From: CAYXDO01 sp964463485
Lineage (GTDB): Bacteria > Myxococcota > Kuafuiibacteriia > Kuafuiibacteriales > Kuafuiibacteriaceae
Assembly: GCA_964463485.1 (NCBI GenBank)
Contig: CAYXDO010000212.1
Span: 1-17,171 of the forward strand
DNA: 17,171 bases
Reading direction: 5' to 3'
Shown here: positions 8,250 to 15,911 of the stretch, one piece after another
Position numbering within the stretch: the first letter of the stretch is position 1
Layout of the letters: the number at the start of each line of letters is the position of its first letter
Program-made: the position numbers and the translations under genes
Notes under the pieces: model-generated
Databases searched by the model: none
The model's input: the letters and a program-made list of their open reading frames with translations, nothing else
Told to the model about the DNA's origin: nothing

Positions 8250-8578
8250 GCGGGCGAAGGTCCTCCGGGCGTAGGCCGAGCGCAACAGGAAGGCGCGCGA
8301 GGGGCAAACGATCCCGAGGAGAGATGTAGGCAACGGTGTCGCCTTCGCGCCGATAAGGCTCCGTGGTCTCGGTTCTTCGCGGAAGCGGTCACGCCGGAGC
8401 GAGCTTTTCGGGCAAGTCCGAGCGCGACGAGGACGCTCGACCCATCCGCGGGGGCGCTGCCGTCGGGCCGACGCCGAGGTCGATCTCGACCCTCAGCTTG
8501 CACGAGTTTCCGCGAACGAGTCACACGACGGTTCCGCGAGCGGGCGCGACGTCTTGGTCCGCAGAGCTCGGCGGTTTC
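8250..8578. other. Divergent intergenic region without a supported gene
   Basis: Between the helicase start (minus) and the small EF-hand gene (plus). One plus-strand frame is open from GTG at 8363 into the EF-hand gene, so up to 72 extra N-terminal codons are possible. Those residues are low-complexity, have no recognisable domain and precede what looks like a signal peptide, so I treat them as 5' leader. I see no clear promoter hexamers. Confidence 0.45.
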
Positions 8579-9022
8579 GTGCGGCAGCCCGCGGTGTCCG
8601 CCGTGCTCATCGGCATGTCACTCGTGGCGGGAAGCACGATGACCTTCCATGAAGGCCACATCGGGATGGGTACTCCCGCCGCTGCGGCCGAAGCGGAAGA
8701 TCTTGCGCGAGACGTGTTAAATCACGAGGTCACGCCCAAAGCGGCCCAAGCCGAGTCACCGGAGGCCAAGGAGCTTCGAACGAAGGTCAGCGCGTTGGTC
8801 GACAAGGAGTTCGGGGGTGACTACCGAAAGGCGTTCAATCGCTTCGCAGGCCAAGACCAGCACCTGAATCGGAGTGAAGTGATCTCGCTCTTGAAGCGCG
8901 CGGGAATCGGCAACATGCTCACGCGCGGCGCATGGGCCGACGGGATCTTGGAGCGTTTCGACGCCAACAAGAGCGGCACGATCTCGTGGACCGAGTTTTC
9001 GGCGGTGTGCCCGGTCGGCTGA
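8579..9022 (+). CDS. Small exported EF-hand protein
   Basis: Predicted Ca2+-binding protein of 147 residues. From GTG at 8579 the N-terminus reads as a signal peptide or membrane anchor (RQPAVSAVLIGMSLVAGS) followed by Ala-rich candidate cleavage sites (AAAAEA, 34-39). A helical region leads to two EF-hand units. The first (about 89-100, FAGQDQHLNRSE) is degenerate, one residue short and lacking the first Asp. The second (128-139, DANKSGTISWTE) is canonical, with Asp1, Asn3, Ser5, Gly6, Ile8 and Glu12. The start is uncertain: GTG 8363 (219 residues) and ATG 8615 are alternatives and none has a strong ribosome binding site. It lies 42 nt upstream of the hybrid kinase and is probably co-transcribed with it, suggesting a periplasmic or envelope partner. 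Confidence 0.75.
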   Translation: MRQPAVSAVLIGMSLVAGSTMTFHEGHIGMGTPAAAAEAEDLARDVLNHEVTPKAAQAESPEAKELRTKVSALVDKEFGGDYRKAFNRFAGQDQHLNRSEVISLLKRAGIGNMLTRGAWADGILERFDANKSGTISWTEFSAVCPVG

Positions 9023-9053
9023 GCTTCGTCGAAGTTCGCGGCAGAGACCGGCG

Positions 9054-9060
9054 AAGGAGG
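9054..9060 (+). promoter_or_regulatory. Strong Shine-Dalgarno of the hybrid kinase
   Basis: AAGGAGG four bases before GTG 9065. It is one of the best ribosome binding sites in the window and supports the long kinase N-terminus that precedes the first membrane helix. Confidence 0.7.
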
Positions 9061-9064
9061 CCGT

Positions 9065-12000
9065 GTGCCGGACGCGTTTGATTCGCGGCGCGGAGAAGCG
9101 GGGTCCTCTCTTTCCGACGCGTCATCGGGGGCCCACGCTCGCGACACGAGCCGATCGCCGTCGGAAGATCTCGGGCCGCGGGTGCAGCAGTTTCTTCTCG
9201 TGGCGCTCGCGGCTTGGATTTTTTTCTCCGTGGTTCACGTCGCGAGCAGCCACGTGCGCGCGAGCGTCATCCACGTCGCTGCGGCGCTGTTGACCGGACT
9301 GCTGCTGGTCACGCTGCGCGCGCGGGCGGCGAACGCGGGCGTGACGGCGCAGCTTGGGCTCGGCGTCACCGCGCTGGCGTTTTTCAGCGACTCGATGATT
9401 TCCGGACAGCTCGACGCTGCCGCGCTGTTCTGGGTGTGCCTGCTGCCGCTTGCCGCGTCCTACGTCGCCTCGCGTCGCTTCGCATTGCTGTGGCTTTTTG
9501 CGGCGATCTCCCTCGTGGGTACGATGGCCGTTGTGAGTTTCGTAGCACCCATCAAGCCTGAGTATACGGAGCGCGGGCTCGGCGTGGTCCCGTCCCTCGC
9601 TGGGCTTGCGCTGTGTGTCTACCTGGTGGCGCGCGCCGGCCGGCGCGCGTTCGACGGGGAGCTTTCGCGGGCGAGCACGCTGGCGGAACGCGTGCAAGCC
9701 CACGCCGTCGAAGCCGACCGAGCCAAAGAGCAAGCGATGACTCTCGCGCGACTGAAAGACGGACTCATCGCCAACACGAGCCACGAGCTTCGCACTCCGC
9801 TCAACGGCATCCTCGGGACGCTGACGCTCTTGGAGCTCTCGGAGCTCGAGGATCGCCAGCGCGACTTGGTCGACAACGCCAAAGCGAGCGCCGAGCACCT
9901 GGCGTCGCTGCTCGCAGACATCCTCGATTTGTCGGCGATGCAGGCCGGCGCGCTGCGGCTCGCGCCCGCTGCTACCGACGCTCGCGACGTGCTCGAAGAC
10001 GTGATGGACGTCGTGGCGACCCGCGCCGCCGAAAAAGGTTTGGATCTGTCGCTGGTCATTCCCTCCGACGCGCCGCTCGTCATGCTCGACCCCGTGCGGC
10101 TTCGACAGATCGTGCTCAACGTCGTCGGCAACGCGGTGAAATTCACGGACACGGGGGCCGTCGGCGTACAGCTCCGCTATCGAGGTCGCGAAGACAGAGT
10201 CGAAGTCATGGTCGTCGTCGAAGACACCGGCCCCGGTATGAGCGAGGCTCAGCTCGCCAGGCTATTTCGACCTTTCGAACAAGGCGACCCTCTGCGCCCA
10301 CGTCACGTCGAAGGCTCGGGGCTCGGGCTCGCGGTGTCTCAACGCCTCGCCAAGGCGCTCGGTGGCGGCATCGAGGTCAAGAGCCAACTCGGCAAAGGCA
10401 CGACCTTCACGATCGACATCGTCGTCCCAAGCGGAGGGGCGCCGACCAAGCAACTCACACCGTTCGGTTCGACCCACGTCGTCGTGCTCGAACCTTCCGA
10501 TCGAGTTCGCGTGAGTATCATGTCTTCGCTCGCTTGCCTGGGTTGTTCGACGGCCGGAGCGAAGAACGCGGAGGAAGCGCGGGGTCTACTCGGAGAGAAG
10601 ACCGACGCGATCGTACTCGGCCCGGCGATCTCGGTGGATCACGCCGAAGAGATCATTCGAGAGCTCGACGCTCCGGCCTCGACTCGAGTCATCGCGTTGC
10701 TCGTTCATCTCCGAGGGGCCCGTGCGTCGAGCGCCGGGCCCGTGCGGGTCGTCGTCGCGCCGGCGCGGCGCAAGCGCCTGGCTGCGGCCCTCTCGCGGGC
10801 GCTCGGCGGCGAGGTCGACGCGGTCAAGAAGGTGAGCATGACCGGACCCAAGCTCCGCGTGCTCGTGGTGGACGACTCTTCGGTCAATCGGCTCGTGTGC
10901 GCGGGGCTGCTCGAGGCGCTCGGGCATCGCGCCGACGGCGCCAACAGCGGCGCCGAAGCGCTGGGGCTCATCGGTCGCAAGGACTACGACGCGGTCTTAC
11001 TCGATCTGTCGATGCCGGGCATGAGCGGCTTCGAGCTGCTGCGGCGAATCCGAGCGCTTCGGCCTGACGATCGATGTCCGTTTCTGGTGGTCTCTTCGGC
11101 CAGCGTCGATCCGGCGACGCGACAAGCCGTCCGCGAAGCGCGGGCGGACGATTTTCTCGCCAAACCCATTCGGATGGAGGCCCTCGAGCAACTCCTTTCG
11201 CGGGTGACGCTGAAGACAGGCGCGACGGCGCTCACGCGGCCCATTACGACCGTGCCCCGAGTACCGGCCACTCCTGTGCTCGATCTTGCGATTTTCGGCG
11301 ACCTCGAGGCCCTCTTCGTCGACCCCACCGATCTCGCGAGCACCTGCCAGACTTTCATCGATTCCCTGCTGGCTTTGCTCGAGTGGCTGCAGACACCAGC
11401 GGCCGACGACACCTCTGCATTGCGAATGCGCGCGCACACAATTCGGGGCTCGGGGGGCACTCTGGGCGCGTCACGACTCTCTCAGGTCGCCTCGGAGATC
11501 GAGCTCTCCATCCTGAACGGGCGAGGACCCGAAGCGCTCGCCCTCCGACCCGAGCTCGCCAAACAAACCCTCGCCGCCATCGCCGCGATCAAGGAGAGGC
11601 TCGAGCCCTTCGAGCCTCGGCTGGACGAACCCTTCGACCTAGAGTCCGAGGTGCTCCATGTGCCCGAAGAGAGCACCTGTAAAGGCGTACTGTTTCAGAC
11701 AATCCTCGCGTTGATTCCGGAAACGCAGCGCGGAACGTCCGAGGTCGAAGATGCGCTGCGCGCGGCGCGGGTGTATGACGGCCCTTATCACGCTCTGGCT
11801 ACTTATCCGCTGCGAGATTTGTTCAGGTTGAGTGAATGCGTCGTGCGACTCACACTTCGAGAAGTCCCGACTCAGCGAGGCCTGGCGACTCTCGCAACTC
11901 ACCTCTTTCCCGCTCTCGCCGTTTCGCTTGCGGGCCGACCGATCTTCGGCGTGTTGGGCACCGAGCTCGACACCGTGGTCGCGCACCTGCCAAAGACGCG

Positions 12001-12226
12001 GGCCGCGGCCATTTCCTTGGGCGCCATGGAGATCGTACGAACGGGTCCAGAGAGTCTTCGCATCGTGGTCCGTGAGTTTCCGACGAGCTTGATCAGCTTC
12101 GAGATCGGATTTGTCACCGGAGCGCTCGCGGCGGCCGACATCGAGCGGCCCAATATCAAGGTGCTTCCCAACCGCGACGGCTTCGTGATGAACGTTTCTT
12201 GGGCCCAAACCGCGGCTCAGGCTTGA
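9065..12226 (+). CDS. Membrane hybrid histidine kinase with HPt and DUF2378-like C-terminus
   Basis: Multi-step phosphorelay sensor, 1053 residues. Order: cytoplasmic N-terminus; about five or six membrane helices (42-190); coiled linker; HisKA with His240 in NTSHELRTPLNG; HATPase with N-box NVVGNAVKF (352-360), DTGPGM (387-392), FRPFEQGD (401-408) and GSGLGL (417-422); a degenerate receiver (about 470-585) with Gly519 where the phospho-Asp should be; an intact receiver (598-712) with Asp603/Asp604, phospho-Asp647, Ser677/678 and Lys700; an HPt domain with His791 in AHTIRGSGGTLGA; and residues 872-1046 resembling DUF2378/TIGR02265, a myxobacterial family. No classic ligand-binding domain is seen, so the membrane helices are the likely sensor. 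GTG at 9065 follows AAGGAGG (9054-9060) by four bases. It is flanked by the EF-hand gene and a small lipoprotein gene in the same direction. Confidence 0.92.
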   Translation: MPDAFDSRRGEAGSSLSDASSGAHARDTSRSPSEDLGPRVQQFLLVALAAWIFFSVVHVASSHVRASVIHVAAALLTGLLLVTLRARAANAGVTAQLGLGVTALAFFSDSMISGQLDAAALFWVCLLPLAASYVASRRFALLWLFAAISLVGTMAVVSFVAPIKPEYTERGLGVVPSLAGLALCVYLVARAGRRAFDGELSRASTLAERVQAHAVEADRAKEQAMTLARLKDGLIANTSHELRTPLNGILGTLTLLELSELEDRQRDLVDNAKASAEHLASLLADILDLSAMQAGALRLAPAATDARDVLEDVMDVVATRAAEKGLDLSLVIPSDAPLVMLDPVRLRQIVLNVVGNAVKFTDTGAVGVQLRYRGREDRVEVMVVVEDTGPGMSEAQLARLFRPFEQGDPLRPRHVEGSGLGLAVSQRLAKALGGGIEVKSQLGKGTTFTIDIVVPSGGAPTKQLTPFGSTHVVVLEPSDRVRVSIMSSLACLGCSTAGAKNAEEARGLLGEKTDAIVLGPAISVDHAEEIIRELDAPASTRVIALLVHLRGARASSAGPVRVVVAPARRKRLAAALSRALGGEVDAVKKVSMTGPKLRVLVVDDSSVNRLVCAGLLEALGHRADGANSGAEALGLIGRKDYDAVLLDLSMPGMSGFELLRRIRALRPDDRCPFLVVSSASVDPATRQAVREARADDFLAKPIRMEALEQLLSRVTLKTGATALTRPITTVPRVPATPVLDLAIFGDLEALFVDPTDLASTCQTFIDSLLALLEWLQTPAADDTSALRMRAHTIRGSGGTLGASRLSQVASEIELSILNGRGPEALALRPELAKQTLAAIAAIKERLEPFEPRLDEPFDLESEVLHVPEESTCKGVLFQTILALIPETQRGTSEVEDALRAARVYDGPYHALATYPLRDLFRLSECVVRLTLREVPTQRGLATLATHLFPALAVSLAGRPIFGVLGTELDTVVAHLPKTRAAAISLGAMEIVRTGPESLRIVVREFPTSLISFEIGFVTGALAAADIERPNIKVLPNRDGFVMNVSWAQTAAQA

Positions 12227-12257
12227 CGGACGCGCTCCAATCCGGGAGAGGGACGTC

Positions 12258-12545
12258 ATGATGGGTCGGATTCCAGTGATTCTCGGAGTCATCGCCGCGG
12301 GCGTCTTGACGGGCGCGTGCGGGGCGACCCGAGAGCAGCTGGTGAAACGCGCGTCCTTCGACTTGAATTGCCCGGCGGAGCAGCTCGAGGTTCACGAGCT
12401 CGACGGGCGGACGAACGGGATTCGAGGGTGTGGGCGGCAGGCGACCTACGTCGAGCAGTGCGAGGTCGTTCAGGGGTCGCGGGGCAACTGCACTTGGATC
12501 ATGAATACCGACGCGGAGCCCTCACCTTCGCCCAAGTCGGAGTGA
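12258..12545 (+). CDS. Small Cys-rich lipoprotein
   Basis: Lipoprotein of 95 residues. Residues 1-20 are a signal peptide ending in lipobox LTGAC with Cys21. The mature part carries Cys38, 58, 68 and 78 in a pattern (FDLNCPAEQLEV, RGCGRQATYVEQC, NCTWIMN) that I recognise from many short uncharacterised myxobacterial lipoproteins; two disulphides are likely. The function is unknown. ATG at 12258 is followed directly by a second ATG; GGAG at 12245-12248 favours the first. It starts 31 nt after the hybrid kinase stop in the same direction, so it is probably the last gene of that operon. Confidence 0.85.
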   Translation: MMGRIPVILGVIAAGVLTGACGATREQLVKRASFDLNCPAEQLEVHELDGRTNGIRGCGRQATYVEQCEVVQGSRGNCTWIMNTDAEPSPSPKSE

Positions 12546-12549
12546 GTTG

Positions 12550-12581
12550 GAGAAAGCTGCGTCGATCGATCGTCGTTTCTC
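12550..12581. terminator. Possible bidirectional terminator hairpin
   Basis: In the 57-nt gap between two convergent genes, GAGAAA (12550-12555) pairs with TTTCTC (12576-12581), and the interior holds the self-complementary CGATCGATCG. The stem is imperfect, with a four-base bulge and a T-T mismatch. No long T-run follows, so this is only a candidate. Confidence 0.35.
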
Positions 12582-12602
12582 GAACGTCGTTGGGTCGAAA
12601 AC

Positions 12603-13547
12603 TCACTCGGGCTCGGCCTCGCCGCGAACCACGGAGCGCAGGAACTCCTTGAGCGCGAGAGTCTCGGTCTCGTCGAGAGATCCGTTCGAATCGGCGTCGA
12701 ATCGAGCCTCGAGCGCCGCCTTCCTGGCGTCGTGCATGGCCCGCCGCTCTTCGTGGCTAAGTCGGCCGTCACCGTCCGCGTCGTAGGTGGCGAGGTCGGC
12801 GGCGCGTCGCGCTTCGTGCTCGGCCCGCCGAGCGGCCCTCGCCGCCTCGATCTCCGTGTCGCTCAGCGCGCCGTCGCCGTCCGCGTCGAACTCGGCGAGC
12901 TGGCGGGCTTCGAGGTTCGCGCCGCGAGCCTCGAGGTCCGCCCTGAGGATCTCCCGCTCGACGTCGCTCAGCGCGCCGTCACCATCCGTGTCGTAAATCC
13001 ACAGGAGCCTGCGGAACGGGAGGGGGCCGCGCCCGCGGTGCCCGCAACCCTCGGGGCGATCGCCGCCGACCGTGCCCGTATCAGTGAGCTCAGGGGGCGG
13101 CCCGCCGCGGCCATGACCGAGCCCCTCACCCATGCCTCCTTCGCCGTGGCCCATACCACCCTCGCCCCGCATCTCGCCGTCCCCGCGGCCGTGGCCGCCG
13201 CGGCCGCATGCGCCTGCCCTGCCGCTGAACTCAGCCTCCATGACGGCGCGCTCGGTCTCGCTCAGCACGCCATCTCCGTCCGTGTCGAATCGAGCCACCA
13301 GCCTGTCGTGTACGCCACCGAGCGAGCAGTCACGATTCACGTCCGAGCCCTCGCCGATGGCGTCCTCGTCCGCGCCCGTGGGCGCCGACGCGTCGCTTGG
13401 CGTTCCGTCGAGCGTGTCACCGCCCTGAGTCACCGCCGCCGAGAAGGTGGCGTTCTCTTCGGCCTCCGTGAGCGTTTCGCTCCCATTGCAAGAGGCGATG
13501 AGTCCCACCGCCGCCGAGTTGATGAGGAGATGTTTGAGCAGCTTCAT
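12603..13547 (-). CDS. EF-hand lipoprotein with five Ca2+-binding loops
   Basis: Exported Ca2+-binding lipoprotein of 314 residues. The signal peptide ends with lipobox LIASC (Cys20). Five canonical EF-hand loops follow at 88-99, 186-197, 221-232, 256-267 and 284-295, all with Asp at positions 1 and 3, Gly at 6 and Glu at 12. Four read D-x-D-G-D-G and the last D-A-D-S-N-G. Loops 2-5 are evenly spaced at about 28-35 residues. Between loops 1 and 2 lies a Gly/His/Arg-rich insert (111-150) with repeated GHG and GGMG. Single loops of this kind resemble dockerin or calerythrin-like repeats. No enzymatic domain is present. ATG at 13547 has AAGGAG only one base upstream, unusually close. It is convergent with the small lipoprotein and divergent from DUF3052. 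Confidence 0.88.
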   Translation of the reverse strand: MKLLKHLLINSAAVGLIASCNGSETLTEAEENATFSAAVTQGGDTLDGTPSDASAPTGADEDAIGEGSDVNRDCSLGGVHDRLVARFDTDGDGVLSETERAVMEAEFSGRAGACGRGGHGRGDGEMRGEGGMGHGEGGMGEGLGHGRGGPPPELTDTGTVGGDRPEGCGHRGRGPLPFRRLLWIYDTDGDGALSDVEREILRADLEARGANLEARQLAEFDADGDGALSDTEIEAARAARRAEHEARRAADLATYDADGDGRLSHEERRAMHDARKAALEARFDADSNGSLDETETLALKEFLRSVVRGEAEPE

Positions 13548-13706
13548 GCTCCTTCGACACGCGACCCGCTCGAGTCGAGCAATCCTCCCGCAATCCTCCC
13601 GCAGCTTCGTTGGAGCTCCACGCGACCCGGATCGTCGCGGTTCCAGAGGTCCCGCCCAGAAACGGCGAGTTGATTCCGCCCTCTGCCTCTGAGACGTTCT
13701 CTTCTC
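13548..13706. promoter_or_regulatory. Divergent intergenic region with an 11-bp direct repeat
   Basis: 159 nt between the EF-hand lipoprotein (minus) and the DUF3052 gene (plus). It contains two adjacent copies of GCAATCCTCCC around 13578-13600, on the minus strand a GGGAGGATTGC doublet. It should hold both promoters, but I see no confident hexamers. Confidence 0.4.
13549..13554 (-). promoter_or_regulatory. Unusually close Shine-Dalgarno of the EF-hand lipoprotein
   Basis: AAGGAG on the minus strand is separated from ATG 13547 by a single base. The usual spacing is five to nine. The next in-frame GTG would remove half of the signal peptide, so the ATG is still preferred. Confidence 0.5.
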
Positions 13707-14162
13707 GTGCCCCCGCGGAACGCCGGATACTCAGGAACACCTCTCCCAAAGAAACTCGGAATCAAGGAAGAATCGAGGGTCGCCGTGATCGGGCCGCCGG
13801 AAGGCTTCGGCCGCCTTTTGAGCTCGCATCCGATTCGGGCCGTCGCAGGGCTAGCCGAGTTGGGGCCGAGTGAAGTCTTCGACGTGCTCGTTGCGTTCCA
13901 TCTTCACCATGACCAACTGCTCGCTCAACTTCGCGAGCTGGTGCCGCGGATCGAGCCCAACGGAGCGATCTGGGTGGCATGGCCGAAGAAGAGCGCCAGA
14001 GCAGCGACCGACCTCGACGAAAACCGAGTCCGCGACCTCGGGCTCCCCTTAGGGCTCGTGGACAACAAAGTGTGCGCGATCGACGAGACGTGGTCCGCGC
14101 TGAGGCTGGTCGTTCGCGTAGAACATCGAAAGACGCATCGAACGGTGCGCTCGGTCGATTGA
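13707..14162 (+). CDS. DUF3052 family protein
   Basis: Small cytoplasmic protein of 151 residues. Family hallmarks seen: N-terminal AGYSGTPLPKKLGIK (6-20), a strand-loop RVAVIGPPEGF (24-34) that looks like a Rossmann-type nucleotide or SAM turn, GAIWVAWPKKSA (86-97), the DLxENxVRDLGLPLGLVDNKVCAIDETWS block (102-130) and LRLVVRVEHR at the end. This strongly matches DUF3052, common in Actinobacteria and Myxococcota and without a settled function. GTG at 13707 is the only start compatible with the AGYSGTP N-terminus; the ribosome binding site is poor. The kinase reading frame opens 16 nt downstream, so the two may be co-transcribed. Confidence 0.88.
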   Translation: MPPRNAGYSGTPLPKKLGIKEESRVAVIGPPEGFGRLLSSHPIRAVAGLAELGPSEVFDVLVAFHLHHDQLLAQLRELVPRIEPNGAIWVAWPKKSARAATDLDENRVRDLGLPLGLVDNKVCAIDETWSALRLVVRVEHRKTHRTVRSVD

Positions 14163-14181
14163 ACCAGAACGACCAGCGTTG

Positions 14182-15906
14182 GTGCCCTGCGTCGAACGAG
14201 GGGAGCAGGTCAATCCGTATTTCCCAGCTCTGCGGCTTGGATTCTTTCGTCGGACGTCGCTTTCGAAGCCGCCGCGAGCTCGCCGCCCCGCGGCGCCGTT
14301 CAACAACGAAACCACGTGGGTAGACGCGAGATCGTACATTGCCTATGATCGCGCCGATTTGGGTGGGCTTCTGCGCAAGGGCGAGACCCTCGGAAATTTT
14401 GAGCTCCAAGGACAGATCGCTGTCGGAGGCATGGCCGAGGTTTGGTCTGCGTCGGACGCTTCGGGACGGCGCGTCGCCCTGAAAATCCTTCGGCTGGCGG
14501 GAGCCACCCCCAGCATGCGGTCGATGTGGACCGACGAGGTCAATCTTGCGACGAGGCTTCGCCATCCGAGTATCGTTCGGGTCGAGGGCGCGTTCGAAGA
14601 TCGAGAGTGTCGCGTACAGATCATGGAGCTCGTGGAGGGCCAAGACCTTCGTCGGGTCTTGCAGGCTGCGCACAAGGCCAAGGCGACCATGCCCCTGCCG
14701 ATCGCCTTGACGCTGACTCGCGATCTCGCCCGTGCACTCGGCTACGCCCACAGCGCCAAGGGCGTGGACGGCAGGCCGCTCGGGATCGTGCATCGCGACG
14801 TTTCTCCGCACAACGTCATGCTGACCAAGGAAGGGCGCGTGAAGTTGCTCGACTTCGGCATCGCGCGGGCAAACGACCGACTCACGAAAACCGCGGCCGG
14901 AGTCATCAAAGGAAAATTGAGTTACATGGCTCCGGAGCAAGCGATCGGGGCAGCGGTCACCGTGAGAACCGACGTATTCGCGCTCGGGATCATGCTTTGG
15001 GAGAGTCTGGCGATGCGTCGGCTCTTCAAGGCCGACAACGACGCGGTGCTGATTTCGATGATTTGTGAGGCTCAGGTGCCTCCGATTCAGTCGATTCGCC
15101 CAGAGGTCCCGGATGGAGTGGCAGGACTCTTACGACGAATGCTCGCGCTACATCCGAAGGAGCGGCCTGAGACGATGCGCGTCGTCGAAGACGAGCTCAC
15201 GCGGGTGCTCGTCACCGAGCTGACCCCGGCGCAGCCTTTGGAGGTTGCAAGTTGGGCAGCTCTTCACCTTCGCGACAAAAGACGCACCGCGCAGCTCCCG
15301 ATGGACAAGACCATCGAGGTGCCGGCTGAGTTCGAAGAGGACGATGAGACCTCGGCGGACGCTCGCGAGCTCGAAGGGAGCGACGACGTCCGCGGTGCCT
15401 TGATGGCTCCAGCGGTAGTCTCGGAGGGCTCCGCTGGCACCGAACCCAGCCCTCCCGTTTCATCGGGATCGATGAAGGGCACCGCCAGCGGGGAGGCTCG
15501 GATCGTGACGAGCTCCCTCGAGAGCGCGCGTACGGAGGCTGTGCGCGTTACGGGCCAAGGGGGGCTCGTTGCGGTCGCGATCCCCGAGCAGTATCCCACT
15601 CTGCCCTTCGCTTTGTCTTCTGCTGACACCGAGCCCGAGCCGAGCGGCGTGCTCGCTCAGCCCCGGTTGAGCGCGCCGACGAGAGCTTCATTCGACGTGT
15701 CGAGCGCGGCCATCGCTCCGCCTCCCATTCTTTCGGTGGAGGCCAAGGTGACGCCTGTGCGTATCGAGAGCGCCGAGGCCATCGCGCCCGCGAGAATACC
15801 GCGGGCGATCGAGCAATCCCCCGGCGAACCGTTATGGCGATGGCTGCTATTGGTCGCGCTCGCGGTCGCGTCGGTCGCCGCCGCGTCCGCCGCGATCCTG
15901 CGCTGA
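14182..15906 (+). CDS. Hanks-type Ser/Thr protein kinase with C-terminal membrane anchor
   Basis: Eukaryotic-like protein kinase, 574 residues from GTG 14182. In this numbering: Gly-rich loop IAVGGMAEVW (79-88, second Gly replaced by Ala, common in myxobacterial kinases), catalytic VALK with Lys101, catalytic loop HRDVSPHN (204-211), DFG (224-226), and APE (250-252). All key catalytic residues are present. Beyond about residue 335 comes a Pro/Ser/Ala/Glu-rich unstructured region and a C-terminal hydrophobic segment (LWRWLLLVALAVASVAA) with a three-residue tail, so the kinase domain faces the cytoplasm and the protein is tail-anchored. The start is doubtful: TTG at 14359 would begin at GGLLRKGETLGNFEL, the usual kinase N-terminus, giving 515 residues, and a TATGAT lies just before it. 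No PASTA or other sensor domain is seen. Confidence 0.9.
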   Translation: MPCVERGEQVNPYFPALRLGFFRRTSLSKPPRARRPAAPFNNETTWVDARSYIAYDRADLGGLLRKGETLGNFELQGQIAVGGMAEVWSASDASGRRVALKILRLAGATPSMRSMWTDEVNLATRLRHPSIVRVEGAFEDRECRVQIMELVEGQDLRRVLQAAHKAKATMPLPIALTLTRDLARALGYAHSAKGVDGRPLGIVHRDVSPHNVMLTKEGRVKLLDFGIARANDRLTKTAAGVIKGKLSYMAPEQAIGAAVTVRTDVFALGIMLWESLAMRRLFKADNDAVLISMICEAQVPPIQSIRPEVPDGVAGLLRRMLALHPKERPETMRVVEDELTRVLVTELTPAQPLEVASWAALHLRDKRRTAQLPMDKTIEVPAEFEEDDETSADARELEGSDDVRGALMAPAVVSEGSAGTEPSPPVSSGSMKGTASGEARIVTSSLESARTEAVRVTGQGGLVAVAIPEQYPTLPFALSSADTEPEPSGVLAQPRLSAPTRASFDVSSAAIAPPPILSVEAKVTPVRIESAEAIAPARIPRAIEQSPGEPLWRWLLLVALAVASVAAASAAILR

Positions 15907-15911
15907 AGAAC

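Noticed and set aside
6915..8642. 575-codon open frame on the plus strand across the helicase gene
   Set aside because: It is antisense to a gene with all helicase motifs, and its translation has no recognisable domain. Long antisense frames are expected in GC-rich coding DNA.
9613..11067. 484-codon open frame in another plus frame inside the hybrid kinase
   Set aside because: Very Arg-rich shadow of the kinase coding sequence.
12732..13673. 313-codon plus-strand open frame opposite the EF-hand lipoprotein
   Set aside because: The minus strand encodes five intact EF-hand loops and a lipobox; the plus frame is a mirror of that repeat-rich sequence.
13762..14940. 392-codon minus-strand open frame opposite DUF3052 and the kinase
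   Set aside because: No domain, and it covers two well-supported plus-strand genes.
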